The notes beneath the pieces were generated by a model that did not search any database, had not been told where the DNA came from, and saw nothing but the letters and a program-made list of their open reading frames with translations. A program made the translations under genes and the position numbers. DNA of 64,000 nucleotides from Aplectana chamaeleonis (lineage: Eukaryota > Nematoda > Chromadorea > Rhabditida > Cosmocercidae), in the NCBI GenBank assembly GCA_029168955.1, contig JAPDOI010000438.1, positions 123,501 through 187,500 of the forward strand, written 5' to 3'. Below, piece after piece: positions 15,001 through 29,200 of this stretch. How positions within the stretch are numbered: the stretch's first letter is position 1; each line of letters opens with the position of its first letter.

Positions 15001-17280
15001 GACCCAAGTAGGAGTGCACAGCGCGCCGGTAAAAGTGGGCGAGACCCAACTGGGAGTCCACAGAGCGCCGGGAACTGTGGACGGGACCCAAGTAGGAGTG
15101 CACAGCGCGCCGGTAAAAGTGGGCGGGACCCAACTGGGAGTCCACAGAGCGTCGGGAACTGTGGACGGGACCCAAGTAGGAGTGCACAGCGCGCCGGTAA
15201 AAGTGGGCGGGACCCAACTGGGAGTCCACAGAGCGCCGGGAACTGTGGACGGGACCCAAGTAGGAGTGCACAGCGCGCCGGTAAAAGTGGGCGGGACCCA
15301 ACTGGGAGTCCACAGAGCGTCGGGAACTGTGGACGGGACCCAAGTAGGAGTGCACAGCGCGCCGGTAAAAGTGGGCGGGACCCAACTGGGAGTCCACAGA
15401 GCGCCGGGAACTGTGGACGGGACCCAAGTAGGAGTGCACAGCGCGCCGGTAAAAGTGGGCGGGACCCAACTGGGAGTCCACAGAGCGCCGGGAACTGTGG
15501 ACGGGATCCAAGTAGGAAAGCACAGCGCGCCGGTAAAAGTGGGCGGGACCCAACTGGGAGTGCACAGAGCGCCGAAAACTGTGGACGTGACCCAAGTAGG
15601 AGTGCACAGCGCGCCGGTAAAAGTGGGCGGGACCCAACTGGGAGTCCACAGAGCGCCGGGAACTGTGGACGGGACCCAAGTAGGAGTGCACAGCGCGCCG
15701 GTAAAAGTGGGCGGGACCCAACTGGGAGTCCACAGAGCGTCGGGAACTGTGGACGGGACCCAAGTAGAGTGCACAGCGCGCCGGTAAAAGTGGGCGGGAC
15801 CCAACTGGGAGTCCACAGAGCGTCGGGAACTGTGGACGGGACCCAAGTAGGAGTGCACAGCGCGCCGGTAAAAGTGGGCGGGACCCAACTGGGAGTCCAC
15901 AGAGCGTCGGGAACTGTGGACGGGACCCAAGTAGGAGTGCACAGCGCGCCGGTAAAAGTGGGCGGGACCCAACTGGGAGACCACAGAGCGCCGGGAACTG
16001 TGGACGGGACCCAAGTAGGAGTGCACAGCGCGCCGGTAAAAGTGGGCGGGACCCAACTGGGAGTCCACAGAGCGCCGGGAACTGTGGACGGGACCCAAGT
16101 AGGAGTGCACAGCGCGCCGGTAAAAGTGGGCGGGACCCAACTGGGAGTCCACAGAGCGCCGGGAACTGTGGACGGGACCCAAGTTGGAGTGCACAGCGCA
16201 CCGGTAAAAGTGGGCGGGACCCAACTGGGAGTCCACAGAGCGTCGGGAACTGTGGACGGGACCCAAGTAGGAGTGCACAGCGCGCCGGTAAAAGTGGGCG
16301 GGACCCAACTGGGAGTCCACAGAGCGTCGGGAACTGTGGACGGGACCCAAGTAGGAGTGCACAGCGCGCCGGTAAAAGTGGGCGGGACCCAACTGGGAGT
16401 CCACAGAGCGTCGGGAACTGTGGACGGGACCCAAGTAGGAGTGCACAGCGCGCCGGTAAAAGTGGGCGGGACCCAACTGGGAGTCCACAGAGCGCCGGGA
16501 ACTGTGGACGGGACCCAAGTAGGAGTGCACAGCGCGCCGGTAAAAGTGGGCGGGACCCAACTGGGAGTCCACAGAGCGCCGGGAACTGTGGACGGGACCC
16601 AAGTAGGAGTGCACAGCGCGCCGGTAAAAGTGGGCGGGACCCAACTGGGAGTCCACAGAGCGCCGGGAACTGTGGACGGGACCCAAGTAGGAGTGCACAG
16701 CGCGCCGGTAAAAGTGGGCGGGACCCAACTGGGAGTCCACAGAGCGTCGGGAACTGTGGACGGGACCCAAGTAGGAGTGCACAGCGCGCCGGTAAAAGTG
16801 GGCGGGACCCAACTGGGAGTCCACAGAGCGCCGGGAACTGTGGACGGGACCCAAGTAGGAGTGCACAGCGCGCCGGTAAAAGTGGGCGGGACCCAACTGG
16901 GAGTCCACAGAGCGCCGGGAACTGTGGACGGGACCCAAGTAGGAGTGCACAGCGCGCCGGTAAAAGTGGGCGGGACCCAACTGGGAGTCCACAGAGCGCC
17001 GGGAACTGTGGACGGGACCCAAGTAGGAGTGCACAGCGCGCCGGTAAAAGTGGGCGGGACCCAACTGGGAGTCCACAGAGCGCCGGGAACTGTGGACGGG
17101 ACCCAAGTAGGAGTGCACAGCGCGCCGGTAAAAGTGGGCGGGACCCAACTGGGAGTCCACAGAGCGCCGGGAACTGTGGACGGGACCCAAGTGGGAGTGC
17201 ACAGCGCGCCGGTAAAAGTGGGCGGGACCCAACTGGGAGTCCACAGAGTGTCGGGAACTGTGGACGGGACCCAAGTAGGA
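6096..17280 (+). repeat. Sat1 left intermediate layer
   Basis: Units are quite uniform, with GCGCCGGTAAAAGTGGGCGGG in most half A copies and CAAGTAGGAG at the junction. TCGGG and CCGGG alternate in half B. Local sub-variants include GGGAACACACAG (about 6660, 6993, 9096 and 14969) and CCGATAAAAG. Isolated transitional-type units occur at about 10,090 and 13,350 (GTGGTTGGGGCCC). Confidence 0.8.
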
Positions 17281-20200
17281 GCGCACAGCGCACCGGTAAA
17301 AGTGGGAGGGACCCAACTAGGAGTCCACAGAGCGTCGGGAACTGTGGACGGGACCCAAGTGGGAGTGCACAGCGCGCCGGTAAAAGTGGGCGGGACCCAA
17401 CTGGGAGTCCACAGAACGTCGGGAACTGTGGACGGGACCCAAGTAGGAGTGCACAGCGCAGCGGTAAAAGTGGGCGGGACCCAACTGGGAGTCCACAGAG
17501 CGTCGGGAACTGTGGACGGGACCCAAGTGGCAGTGCACAGCGCGCCGGTAAAAGTGGGCGGGACCCAACTGGGAGTCCACAGAGCGCCGGGAACTGTGGA
17601 CGGGACCCAAGTAGGAGTGCACAGCGCGCCGGTAAAAGTGGGCGGGACCCAACTGGGAGTCCACAGAGCGCCGGGAACTGTGGACGGGACCCAAGTAGGA
17701 GTGCACAGCGCGCCGGTAAAAGTGGGCGGGACCCAACTGGAAGTCCACAGAGCGCCGGGAACTGTGGACGGGACCCAAGTAGGAGTGCACAGCGCGCGGG
17801 TAAAAGTGGGCGGGACCCAACTGGGAGTCCACAGAGCGCAGGGAACTGTGGACGGGACCCAAGTAGGAGTGCACAGCGCACCAGTAAAAGTGGGCGGGAC
17901 CCAACTAGGAGTCCACAGAGCGTCGGGAACTGTGGACGGGACCCAAGTGGGAGTGCACAGCGCACCGGTAAAAGTGGGAGGGACCCAACTGGAAGTCCAC
18001 AGAGCGCCGGGAACTGTGGACGGGACCCAAGTAGGAGTGCACAGCGCACCGGTAAAAGTGGGCGGGACCCAACTAGGAGTCCACAGAGCGTCGGGAACTG
18101 TGGACGGGACCCAAGTAGGAGTGCACAGCGCACCGGTAAAAGTGGGCGGGACCCAACTGGGAGTCCACAGAGCGTCGGGAACTGTGGACGGGACTCAAGT
18201 AGGAGTGCACAGCGCGCCGGTAAAAGTGGGCGGGACCCAACTGGGAGTCCACAGAGCGTCGGGAACTGTGGACGGGACCCAAGTAGGAGTGCACAGCGCG
18301 CCGGTAAAAGTGGGCGGGACCCAACTGGGAGTCCACAGAGCGCCGGGAACTGTGGACGGGACCCAAGTAGGAGTGCACAGCGCGCCGGTAAAAGTGGGCG
18401 GGACCCAACTGGGAGTCCACAGAGCGCCGGGAACTGTGGACGGGACCCAAGTAGGAGTGCACAGCGCGCCGGTAAAAGTGGGCGGGACCCAACTAGGAGT
18501 CCACAGAGCGCCGGGAACTGTGGACGGGACCCAAGTGGGACTGCACAGCGCGCCGGTAAAAGTGGGCGGGACCCAACTGGGAGTCCACAGAGCGTCGGGA
18601 ACTGTGGACGGGACCCAAGTAGGAGTGCACAGTGCACCGGTAAAAGTGGGAGGGACCCAACTGGGAGTCCACAGAGCGTCGTGAACTGTGGACGGGACCC
18701 AAGTTGGAGTGCACAGCGCACCGGTAAAAGTGGGCGGGACCCAACTGGGAGTCCATAGAGTGCCGGGAACTGTGAACGGGACCCAAGAAGGGGAGCACAG
18801 CGCACCAGTAAAAGTGGGCGGGACCCAACTGGGAGTCCACAGAGCGCCGGGAACTGTGGACGGGACCGAAGTAGGAGTGCACAGCGCGCCGGTAAAAGTG
18901 GGCGGGACCCAACTGGGAGTCCACAGAGCGCCGGGAACTGTGGACGGGACCCAAGTAGGAGTGCACAGCGCGCCGGGAAAAGTGGGCGGGACCCAACTGG
19001 AAGTCCACAGAGCGCCGGGAACTGTGGACGGGACCCAAGTAGGAGTGCACAGCGCGCCGGTAAAAGTGGGCGGGACCCAACTGGGAGTCCACAGAGCGCC
19101 GGGAACTGTGGACGGGACCCAAGTAGGAGTGCACAGCGCGCCGGTAAAAGTGGGAGGAACCCAACTGGGAGTCCACAGAGCGGCGGGAACTGTGGACGGG
19201 ACCCAAGTAGGAGTGCACAGCGCACCGGTAAAAGTGGGAGGAACCCAACTGGAAGTCCACAGAGCGGCGGGAAGTGTGGACGGGACCCAAGTAGGAGTGC
19301 ACAGCGCACCGGTAAAAGGGGGAGGGACCCAACTAGGAGTCCACAGAGCGTCGGGAACTGTGGACGGGACCCAAGTGGGAGTGCACAGCGCACCGGTAAA
19401 AGTGGGAGGGACCCAACTAGGAGTCCACAGAGCGTCGGGAACTGTGGACGGGACCCAAGTAGGAGTGCACAGCGCGCCGGTAAAAGTGGGCGGGACCCAA
19501 CTGGAAGTCCACAGAGCGCCGGGAACTGTGGACGGGACCCAAGTAGGAGTGCACAGCGCGCCGGTAAAAGTGGGCGGGACCCAACTAGGAGTCCACAGAG
19601 CGTCGGGAACTGTGGACGGGACCCATGTAGGAGTGCACAGCGCACCGGTAAAAGTGGGAGGGACCCAACTAGGAGTCCACAGAGCGTCGGGAACTGTGGA
19701 TGGGACCCAAGTAGGAGTGCACAGCGCACCGGTAAAAGTGGGAGGGACCCAACTGGGAGTCCACAGAGCGCAGGGAACTGTGGACGGGACCCAAGTAGGA
19801 GTGCACAGCGCACCGGTAAAAGTGGGAGGGACCCAACTAGGAGTCCACAGAGCGTCGGGAACTGTGGACGGGACCCAAGTAGGAGTGCACAGCACGCCGG
19901 TAAAAGTGGGCGGGACCCAACTGGAAGTCCACAGAGCGTCGGGAACTGTGGACGGGACCCAAGTGGGAGTGCACAGCGCACCGGTAAAAGTGGGCGGGAC
20001 CCAACTGGAAGTCCACAGAGCGCCGGGAACTGTGGACGGGACCCAAGTGGGAGTGCACAGCGCACCGGTAAAAGTGGGCGGGACCCAACTGGAAGTCCAC
20101 AGAGCGCCGGGAACTGAGGACGGGACCCATGTAGGAGTGCACAGCGCACTGGTAAAAGTGGGAGGGACCCAACTAGGAGTCCACAGAGCGTCGGGAAGTG

Positions 20201-23200
20201 TGGACGGGACCCAAGTGGGAGTGCACAGCGCGCCGGTAAAAGTGGGCGGGACCCAACTGGAAGTCCACAGAGCGCCGGGAACTGTGGACGGGACCCAAGT
20301 AGGAGTGCACAGCGCGCCGGTAAAAGTGGGCGGGACCCAACTGGAAGTCCACAGAGCGCCGGGAACTGTGGACGGGACCCAAGTAGGAGTGCACAGCGCG
20401 CCGGTAAAAGTGGGCGGGACCCAACTGGGAGTCCACAGAGCGCAGGGAACTGTGGACGGGACCCAAGTAGGAGTGCACAGCGCACCGGTAAAAGTGGGCG
20501 GGACCCAACTAGGAGTCCACAGAGCGTCGGGAACTGTGGACGGGACCCAAGTAGGAGTGCACAGCGCACCGGTAAAAGTGGGAGGGACCCAACTAGGAGT
20601 CCACAGAGCGTCGGGAACTGTGGACGGGACCCAAGTGGGAGTGCACAGCGCACCGGTAAAAGTGGGAGGGACCCAACTAGGAGTCCACAGAGCGTCGGGA
20701 ACTGTGGACGGGACCCAAGTAGGAGTGCACAGCGCACCGGTAAAAGTGGGAGGGACCCAACTAGGAGTCCACAGAGCGTCGGGAACTGTGGACGGGACCC
20801 AAGTGGGAGTGCACAGCGCGCCGGTAAAAGTGGGCGGGACCCAACTGGAAGTCCACAGAGCGCCGGGAACTGTGGACGGGACCCAAGTAGGAGTGCACAG
20901 CGCACCGGTAAAAGTGGGAGGGACCCAACTGGAAGTCCACAGAGCGCCGGGAACTGAGGACGGGACCCATGTAGGAGTGCACAGCGCACCGGTAAAAGTG
21001 GGAGGGACCCAACTAGGAGTCCACAGAGCGTCGGGAACTGTGGACGGGACCCAAGTAGGAGTGCACAGCGCGCCGGTAAAAGTGGGCGGGACCCAACTGG
21101 AAGTCCACAGAGAGCCGGGAACTGTGGACGGGACCCAAGTAGGAGTGCACAGCGCACCGGTAAAAGTGGGAGGGACCCAACTGGAAGTCCACAGAGCGCC
21201 GGTAACTGAGGACGGGACCCAAGTAGGAGTGCACAGCGCACCGGTAAAAGTGGGAGGGACCCAACTGGGAGTCCACAGAGCGCAGGGAACTGTGGACGGG
21301 ACCCAAGTAGGAGTGCACAGCGCACCGGTAAAAGTAGGAGGGAGCCAACTGGAAGTCCACAGAGCGTCGGGAACTGTGGACGGGACCCAAGTGGGAGTGC
21401 ACAGCGCACCGGTAAAAGGGGGAGGGACCCAACTAGGAGTCCACAGAGCGTCGGGAACTGTGGACGGGACCCAAGTAGGAGTGCACAGCGCACCGGTAAA
21501 AGTGGGCGGGACCCAACTAGGAGTCCACAGAGCGTCGGGAACTGTGGACGGGACCCAAGTAGGAGTGCACAGCGCGCCGGTAAAAGTGGGCGGGACCCAA
21601 CTGGAAGTCCACAGAGCGCCGGGAACTGTGGACGGGACCCAAGTAGGAGTGCACAGCGCGCCGGTAAAAGTGGGCGGGACCCAACTGGTAGTCCACAGAG
21701 CGCCGGGAACTGTGGACGGGACCCAAGTAGGAGTGCACAGCGCACCGGTAAAAGTGGGAGGGACCCAACTAGGAGTCCACAGAGCGTCGGGAACTGTGGA
21801 CGGGACCCAAGTGGGAGTGCACAGCGCACCGGTAAAAGTGGGAGGGAGCCAACTGGAAGTCCACAGAGCGTCGGGAACTGTGGACGGGACCCAAGTAGGA
21901 GTGCACAGTGCACCGGTAAAAGTGGGAGGGACCCAACTGGGAGTCCACAGAGCGTCGGGAACTGTGGACGGGACCCAAGTGGGAGTGCACAGCGCACCGG
22001 TAAAAGTGGGAGGGACCCAACTAGGAGTCCACAGAGCGTCGGGAACTGTGGACGGGACCCAAGTAGGAGTGCACAGCGCACCGGTAAAAGTGGGAGGGAC
22101 CCAACTAGGAGTCCACAGAGCGTCGGGAACTGTGGACGGGACCCAAGTAGGAGTGCACAGCGCGCCGGTAAAAGTGGGCGGGACCCAACTGGAAGTCCAC
22201 AGAGCGCCGGGAACTGTGGACGGGACCCAAGTAGGAGTGCACAGCACGCCGGTAAAAGTGGGCGGGACCCAACTGGAAGTCCACAGAGCGCCGGGAACTG
22301 AGGACGGGACCCATGTAGGAGTGCACAGCGCACCGGTAAAAGTGGGAGGGACCCAACTAGGAGTCCACAGAGCGTCGGGAACTGTGGACGGGACCCAAGT
22401 AGGAGTGCACAGCGCACCGGTAAAAGTGGGAGGGACCCAACTAGGAGTCCACAGAGCGTCGGGAACTGTGGACGGGACCCAAGTAGGAGTGCACAGCGCA
22501 CCGGTAAAAGTGGGAGGGACCCAACTGGAAGTCCACAGAGCGCCGGGAACTGTGGACGGGACCCAAGTAGGAGTGCACAGCGCACCGGTAAAAGTGGGAG
22601 GGACCCAACTAGGAGTCCACAGAGCGTCGGGAACTGTGGACGGGACCCAAGTGGGAGTGCACAGCGCACCGGTAAAAGTGGGAGGGACCCAACTAGGAGT
22701 CCACAGAGCGTCGGGAACTGTGGACGGGACCCAAGTGGGAGTGCACAGCGCACCGGTAAAAGTGGGCGGGACCCAACTGGAAGTCCACAGAGCGCCGGGA
22801 ACTGTGGACGGGACCCAAGTAGGAGTGCACAGCGCGCCGGTAAAAGTGGGCGGGACCCAACTGGAAGTCCACAGAGCGCCGGGAACTGTGGACGGGACCC
22901 AAGTAGGAGTGCACAGCGCACCGGTAAAAGTGGGAGGGACCCAACTAGGAGTCCACAGAGCGTCGGGAACTGTGGACGGGACCCAAGTAGGAGTGCACAG
23001 CGCGCCGGTAAAAGTGGGCGGGACCCAACTGGAAGTCCACAGAGCGTCGGGAACTGTGGACGGGACCCATGTAGAGTGCACAGCGCACCGGTAAAAGTGG
23101 GCGGGACCCAACTAGGAGACCCCAGCGCGTCGGGACCTGTGGACGGGACCCAAGTGGGAGTGCACAGCGCACCGGTAAAAGTGGGAGGGACCCAACTAGG

Positions 23201-26200
23201 AGTCCACAGAGCGTCGGGAACTGTGGACGGGACCCAAGTGGGAGTGCACAGCGCACCGGTAAAAGTGGGAGGGACCCAACTGGAAGACCACAGAGCCCCG
23301 GGAACTGTGGACGGGACCCAAGTAGGAGTGCACAGCGCACCGGTAAAAGTGGGCGGGACCCAACTAGGAGTCCACAGAGCGTCGGGAACTGTGGACGGGA
23401 CCCAAGTAGGAGTGCACAGCGCACCGGTAAAAGTGGGCGGGACCCAACTGGAAGTCCACAGAGCGCCGGGAACTGTGGACGGGACCCAAGTAGGAGTGCA
23501 CAGCGCGCCGGTAAAAGTGGGCGGGACCCAACTGGAAGTCCACAGAGCGCCGGGAACTGTGGACGGGACCCAAGTAGGAGTGCACAGCGCGCCGGTAAAA
23601 GTGGGCGGGACCCAACTGGTAGTCCACAGAGCGCCGGGAACTGTGGACGGGACCCAAGTAGGAGTGCACAGCGCACCGGTAAAAGTGGGAGGGACCCAAC
23701 TAGGAGTCCACAGAGCGTCGGGAACTGTGGACGGGACCCAAGTGGGAGTGCACAGCGCACCGGTAAAAGTGGGAGGGACCCAACTAGGAGTCCACAGAGC
23801 GTCGGGAACTGTGGACGGGACCCAAGTGGGAGTGCACAGCGCACCGGTAAAAGTGGGAGGGACCCAACTAGGAGTCCACAGAGCGTCGGGAACTGTGGAC
23901 GGGACCCAAGTAGGAGTGCACAGCACGCCGGTAAAAGTGGGCGGGACCCAACTGGAAGTCCACAGAGCGTCGGGAACTGTGGACGGGACCCAAGTGGGAG
24001 TGCACAGCGCGCCGGTAAAAGTGGGCGGGACCCAACTGGAAGTCCACAGAGCGCCGGGAACTGTGGACGGGACCCAAGTAGGAGTGCACAGCGCGCCGGT
24101 AAAAGTGGGCGGGACCCAACTGGTAGTCCACAGAGCGCCGGGAACTGTGGACGGGACCCAAGTAGGAGTGCACAGCGCACCGGTAAAAGTGGGCGGGACC
24201 CAAATGGTAGTCCACAGAGCGCCGGGAACTGTGGACGGGACCCAAGTAGGAGTGCACAGCGCACCGGTAAAAGTGGGAGGGACCCAACTAGGAGTCCACA
24301 GAGCGTCGGGAACTGTGGACGGGACCCAAGTAGGAGTGCACAGCGCACCGGTAAAAGTGGGAGGGACCCAACTAGGAGTCCACAGAGCGTCGGGAACTGT
24401 GGACGGGACCCAAGTGGGAGTGCACAGCGCACCGGTAAAAGTGGGAGGGACCCAACTAGGAGTCCACAGAGCGTCGGGAACTGTGGACGGGACCCAAGTA
24501 GGAGTGCACAGCGCACCGGTAAAAGTGGGAGGGACCCAACTAGGAGTCCACAGAGCGTCGGGAACTGTGGACGGGCCCCAAGTAGGAGTGCACAGCGCAC
24601 CGGTAAAAGTGGGCGGGACCCAACTAGGAGTCCACAGAGCGTCGGGAACTGTGGACGGGACCCAAGTAGGAGTGCACAGCGCACCGGTAAAAGTGGGAGG
24701 GACCCAACTAGGAGTCCACAGAGCGTCGGGAACTGTGGACGGGACCCAAGTAGGAGTGCACAGCGCGCCGGTAAAAGTGGGCGGGACCCAACTGGAAGTC
24801 CACAGAGCGCCGGGAACTGTGGACGGGACCCAAGTAGGAGTGCACAGCGCACCGGTAAAAGTGGGAGGGACCCAACTAGGAGTCCACAGAGCGTCGGGAA
24901 CTGTGGACGGGACCCAAGTAGGAGTGCACAGCGCACCGGTAAAAGTGGGAGGGACCCAACTAGGAGTCCACAGAGCGTCGGGAACTGTGGACGGGACCCA
25001 AGTGGGAGTGCACAGCGCACCGGTAAAAGTGGGAGGGACCCAACTAGGAGTCCACAGAGCGTCGGGAACTGTGGACGGGACCCAAGTAGGAGTGCACAGC
25101 GCACCGGTAAAAGTGGGAGGGACCCAACTAGGAGTCCACAGAGCGTCGGGAACTGTGGACGGGACCCAAGTGGGAGTGCACAGCGCACCGGTAAAAGTAG
25201 GAGGGAGCCAACTGGAAGTCCACAGAGCGCCGGGAACTGTGGACGGGACCCAAGTAGGAGTGCACAGCGCACCGGTAAAAGTGGGAGGGACCCAACTAGG
25301 AGTCCACAGAGCGTCGGGAACTGTGGATGGGACCCAAGTAGGAGTGCACAGCGCACCGGTAAAAGTGGGAGGGACCCAACTGGGAGTCCACAGAGCGCAG
25401 GGAACTGTGGACGGGACCCAAGTAGGAGTGCACAGCGCACCGGTAAAAGTGGGAGGGACCCAACTAGGAGTCCACAGAGCGTCGGGAACTGTGGACGGGA
25501 CCCAAGTAGGAGTGCACAGCACGCCGGTAAAAGTGGGCGGGACCCAACTGGAAGTCCACAGAGCGTCGGGAACTGTGGACGGGACCCAAGTGGGAGTGCA
25601 CAGCGCACCGGTAAAAGTGGGAGGGACCCAACTAGGAGTCCACAGAGCGTCGGGAACTGTGGACGGGACCCAAGTGGGAGTGCACAGCGCACCGGTAAAA
25701 GTGGGAGGGACCCAACTGGAAGTCCACAGAGCGTCGGGAACTGTGGACGGGACCCAAGTGGGAGTGCACAGCGCACCGGTAAAAGTAGGAGGGACCCAAC
25801 TGGAAGTTCACAGAGCGTCGGGAACTGTGGACGGGACCCAAGTAGGAGTGCACAGCGCGCCGGTAAAAGTGGGCGGGACCCAACTGGAAGTCCACAGAGC
25901 GCCGGGAACTGTGGACGGGACCCAAGTAGGAGTGCACAGCGCACCGGTAAAAGTAGGAGGGAGCCAACTGGAAGTCCACAGAGCGCCGGGAACTGTGGAC
26001 GGGACCCAAGTAGGAGTGCACAGCGCACCGGTAAAAGTGGGAGGGACCCAACTAGGAGTCCACAGAGCGTCGGGAACTGTGGACGGGACCCAAGTGGGAG
26101 TGCACAGCGCACCGGTAAAAGTGGGCGGGACCCAACTGGAAGTCCACAGAGCGCCGGGAACTGTGGACGGGACCCAAGTAGGAGTGCACAGCGCACCGGT

Positions 26201-29200
26201 AAAAGTGGGCGGGACCCAACTGGAAGTCCACAGAGCGCTGGGAACTGTGCACGGGACCCTAGTAGGAGTGCACAGCGCACCGGTAAAAGTGGGAGGGACC
26301 CAACTGGAAGTCCACAGAGCGCCGGGAACTGTGGACGGGACCCAAGTAGGAGTGCACAGCACGCCGGTAAAAGTGGGCGGGACCCAACTAGGAGTCCACA
26401 GAGCGTCGGGAACTGTGGACGGGACCCAAGTGGGAGTGCACAGCGCACCGGTAAAAGTGGGAGGGACCCAACTAGGAGTCCACAGAGCGTCGGGAACTGT
26501 GGACGGGACCCAAGTGGGAGTGCACAGCGCACCGGTAAAAGTGGGAGGGACCCAACTAGGAGTCCACAGAGCGTCGGGAACTGTGGACGGGACCCAAGTA
26601 GGAGTGCACAGCGCACCGGTAAAAGTGGGAGGGACCCAACTAGGAGTCCACAGAGCGTTGGGAACTGTGGACGGGACCCAAGTAGGAGTGCACAGCGCAC
26701 CGGTAAAAGTGGGAGGGACCCAACTAGGAGTCCACAGAGCGTCGGGAACTGTGGACGGGACCCAAGTGGGAGTGCACAGCGCACCGGTAAAAGTGGGAGG
26801 GACCCAACTGGAAGTCCACAGAGCGCCGGTAACTGAGGACGGGACCCAAGTAGGAGTGCACAGCGCACCGGTAAAAGTGGGAGGGACCCAACTGGGAGTC
26901 CACAGAGCGCAGGGAACTGTGGACGGGACCCAAGTAGGAGTGCACAGCGCACCGGTAAAAGTAGGAGGGAGCCAACTGGAAGTCCACAGAGCGCCGGGAA
27001 CTGTGGACGGGACCCAAGTAGGAGTGCACAGCGCACCGGTAAAAGTGGGAGGGACCCAACTAGGAGTCCACAGAGCGTCGGGAACTGTGGACGGGACCCA
27101 AGTGGGAGTGCACAGCGCACCGGTAAAAGTAGGAGGGAGCCAACTGGAAGTCCACAGAGCGCCGGGAACTGTGGACGGGACCCAAGTAGGAGTGCACAGC
27201 GCACCGGTAAAAGTGGGAGGGACCCAACTGGAAGTCCACAGAGCGCCGGTAACTGAGGACGGGACCCATGTAGGAGTGCACAGCGCACCGGTAAAAGTGG
27301 GAGGGACCCAACTAGGAGTCCACAGAGCGTCGGGAACTGTGGACGGGACCCAAGTAGGAGTGCACAGCGCACCGGTAAAAGTGGGCGGGACCCAACTAGG
27401 AGTCCACAGAGCGCCGGGAACTGTGGACGGGACCCAAGTAGGAGTGCACAGCGCACCGGTAAAAGTGGGAGGGACCCAACTGGAAGTCCACAGAGCGCCG
27501 GTAACTGAGGACGGGACCCAAGTAGGAGTGCACAGCGCACCGGTAAAAGTGGGAGGGACCCAACTAGGAGTCCACAGAGCGTCGGGAACTGTGGACGGGA
27601 CCCAAGTAGGAGTGCACAGCGCACCGGTAAAAGTGGGAGGGACCCAACTAGGAGTCCACAGAGCGTCGGGAACTGTGGACGGGACCCAAGTAGGAGTGCA
27701 CAGCGCACCGGTAAAAGTGGGAGGGACCCAACTGGAAGTCCACAGAGCGCCGGGAACTGTGGACGGGACCCAAGTAGGAGTGCACAGCGCACCGGTAAAA
27801 GTGGGCGGGACCCAACTGGAAGTCCACAGAGCGCCGGGAACTGTGGACGGGACCCAAGTAGGAGTGCACAGCGCACCGGTAAAAGTGGGCGGGACCCAAC
27901 TGGAAGTCCACAGAGCGCCGGGAACTGTGGACGGGACCCAAGTAGGAGTGCACAGCGCACCGGTAAAAGTGGGAGGGACCCAACTAGGAGTCCACAGAGC
28001 GTCGGGAACTGTGGACGGGACCCAAGTGGGAGTGCACAGCGCACCGGTAAAAGTGGGCGGGACCCAACTGGAAGTCCACAGAGCGCCGGGAACTGTGGAC
28101 GGGACCCAAGTAGGAGTGCACAGCGCACCGGTAAAAGTGGGAGGGACCCAACTAGGAGTCCACAGAGCGTCGGGAACTGTGGACGGGACCCAAGTAGGAG
28201 TGCACAGCACGCCGGCAAAAGTGGGCGGGACCCAACTGGAAGTTCACAGAGCGTCGGGAACTGTGGACGGGACCCAAGTGGGAGTGCACAGCGCACCGGT
28301 AAAAGTGGGAGGGACCCAACTAAAAGTCCACAGAGCGTCGGGAACTGTGGACGGGACCCAAGTAGGAGTGCACAGCGCACCGGTAAAAGTGGGAGGGACC
28401 CAACAAGGAGTCCACAGAGCGTCGGGAACTGAGGACGGGACCCAAGTGGGAGTGCACAGCGCACCGGTAAAAGTGGGCGGGACCCAACTAGGAGTCCACA
28501 GAGCGTCGGGAACTGTGGACGGGACCCAAGTAGGAGTGCACAGCGCGCCGGTAAAAGTGGGCGGGACCCAACTGGAAGTCCACAGAGCGCCGGGAACTGT
28601 GGACGGGACCCAAGTAGGAGTGCACAGCGCACCGGTAAAAGTGGGAGGGACCCAACTAGGAGTCCACAGAGCGTCGGGAACTGTGGACGGGACCCAAGTG
28701 GGAGTGCACAGCGCACCGGTAAAAGTGGGAGGGACCCAACTAGGAGTCCACAGAGCGTCGGGAACTGTGGACGGGACCTAAGTGGGAGTGCACAGCGCAC
28801 CGGTAAAAGTGGGAGGGACCCAACTAGGAGTCCACAGAGCGTTGGGAACTGTGGACGGGACCCAAGTAGGAGTGCACAGCGCACCGGTAAAAGTGGGAGG
28901 GACCCAACTAGGAGTCCACAGAGCGTCGGGAACTGTGGACGGGACCCAAGTGGGAGTGCACAGCGCACCGGTAAAAGTGGGCGGGACCCAACTGGAAGTC
29001 CACAGAGCGCCGGGAACTGTGGACGGGACCCAAGTAGGAGTGCACAGCGCACCGGTAAAAGTGGGCGGGACCCAACTGGAAGTCCACAGAGCGCCGGGAA
29101 CTGTGGACGGGACCCAAGTAGGAGTGCACAGCACGCCGGCAAAAGTGGGCGGGACCCAACTGGAAGTTCACAGAGCGTCGGGAACTGTGGACGGGACCCA